DNA of 32,309 nt from Cytobacillus firmus NBRC 15306 (GTDB lineage Bacteria; Bacillota; Bacilli; Bacillales; Cytobacillaceae), in NCBI RefSeq assembly GCF_001591465.1, contig NZ_BCUY01000046.1:1-32309 (forward strand). Direction: 5' to 3'. The position numbers and the translations under genes were made by a program. Below the pieces are notes generated by a model, which saw only the letters and a program-made list of their open reading frames with translations, was not told the origin of the DNA and ran no database searches. Shown here one piece after another: positions 32,057 through 32,309 of the stretch. Within the stretch, counting starts at the first letter, position 1. The number at the start of each line of letters is the position of its first letter.

Positions 32057-32309
32057 AATCAAAGCCATGCTTGAAAGCCAGAAAGATATAGCCGTGCTCG
32101 AATGCAAGGATTATATACAGCATCCAAAGCCAAATGGCTATCAGAGCCTGCATCTAATTGTCCAGATTCCCATTTTTATGTCTGACAGGGAAGAGCTGGT
32201 TCCAGTTGAGATTCAAATCAGGACGATCGCCATGGACTTCTGGGCGAGTCTGGAGCACAAGAGTTACTACAAGTACAATAAAGAAATTCCGCAAAGAATT
32301 CTTAAAGGA
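31950..32309 (+). pseudogene. small alarmone synthetase (RelA/SpoT domain), N-terminally truncated, runs off the window
   Basis: The 120 codons to the window edge encode the RelA/SpoT nucleotidyltransferase core: IRDIAGVRITCSFVSDIYKI, YIQHPKPNGYQSLHLIVQIP and PVEIQIRTIAMDFWASLEHK. The pattern is closest to RelP (YwaC), which transfers pyrophosphate from ATP to GDP or GTP to make (p)ppGpp. Asp of DIAGVR and Glu of EIQIRT are kept. The N-terminal roughly 80 residues, including the basic ATP-binding R-x-K helix, are missing: upstream frames are shifted or unrelated. ATG 31950 has AAAGGAG at good distance, so a truncated protein could be made (ATG 31878 is an in-frame alternative). It may be inactive, or the break may be a sequencing error. 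Confidence 0.75.

Overview
The window reads as chromosomal DNA of a low-GC, spore-forming Firmicute of the family Bacillaceae (a Cytobacillus/Bacillus-type genome). The evidence is a yabR S1-domain gene, a proline T-box in front of proBA, a CotF-type coat protein, a Spo0E-like phosphatase, a YqhV-like protein, a complete BceRS-BceAB module and NagR-type operators. Ribosome binding sites are strong, and TTG and GTG starts are frequent. The genus is inferred from gene content only.

Layout. 1-5.3 kb is housekeeping: yabR, a convergent RNase J paralogue with an intact metal site, and T-box-proB-proA. Two diverged copies of an intergenic repeat flank this part. 5.4-8.9 kb holds a TDT-like membrane protein, a 20-bp tandem repeat, a 30-residue holin-like peptide, a Spo0E-like gene with an amber stop before a coding-like tail, and a secreted GlpQ-type phosphodiesterase. 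8.9-13.1 kb is an apparent two-gene unit: an OFA-family (oxalate/formate type) transporter and an FdhF/YdeP-type molybdopterin oxidoreductase. Each gene follows an untranslated region that ends in an intrinsic terminator, and the two leaders share a small hairpin motif that I cannot assign to a known riboswitch. 13.1-17.1 kb holds small genes, two possible small RNAs and a dead methyltransferase that breaks off just before a 52-bp tandem array. 17.1-19.6 kb is a divergent pair for N-acetylglucosamine uptake and catabolism (nagP, nagB) with two NagR-type operators and a cre-like site; nagA is not here. 19.6-24.2 kb is the antimicrobial-peptide sensing and resistance module bceAB-bceRS, followed by a TauE/SafE-type transporter.

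25.3-27.1 kb is a small, decayed Tn3-family transposon. It is bounded by 25-bp inverted repeats and a 5-bp target duplication, carries one secreted-protein gene, and contains a transposase whose central part is inverted. To its right are a two-domain cell-wall hydrolase gene broken by two frameshifts, and on the minus strand a 197-nt RNA that begins and ends like a tRNA but has about 120 extra nt in place of the anticodon arm and its own sigma-A promoter. The window closes with a MarR/MFS operon and a broken small alarmone synthetase gene behind a promoter carrying three identical-pattern palindromes.

The most unusual items are the paired attenuator leaders (8.97-9.15 and 10.49-10.62 kb), the tRNA-like RNA (28.98-29.18 kb), the rearranged Tn3 element and the triple-operator promoter. 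All assignments come from reading the sequence and from memory of protein families; no database search was run.
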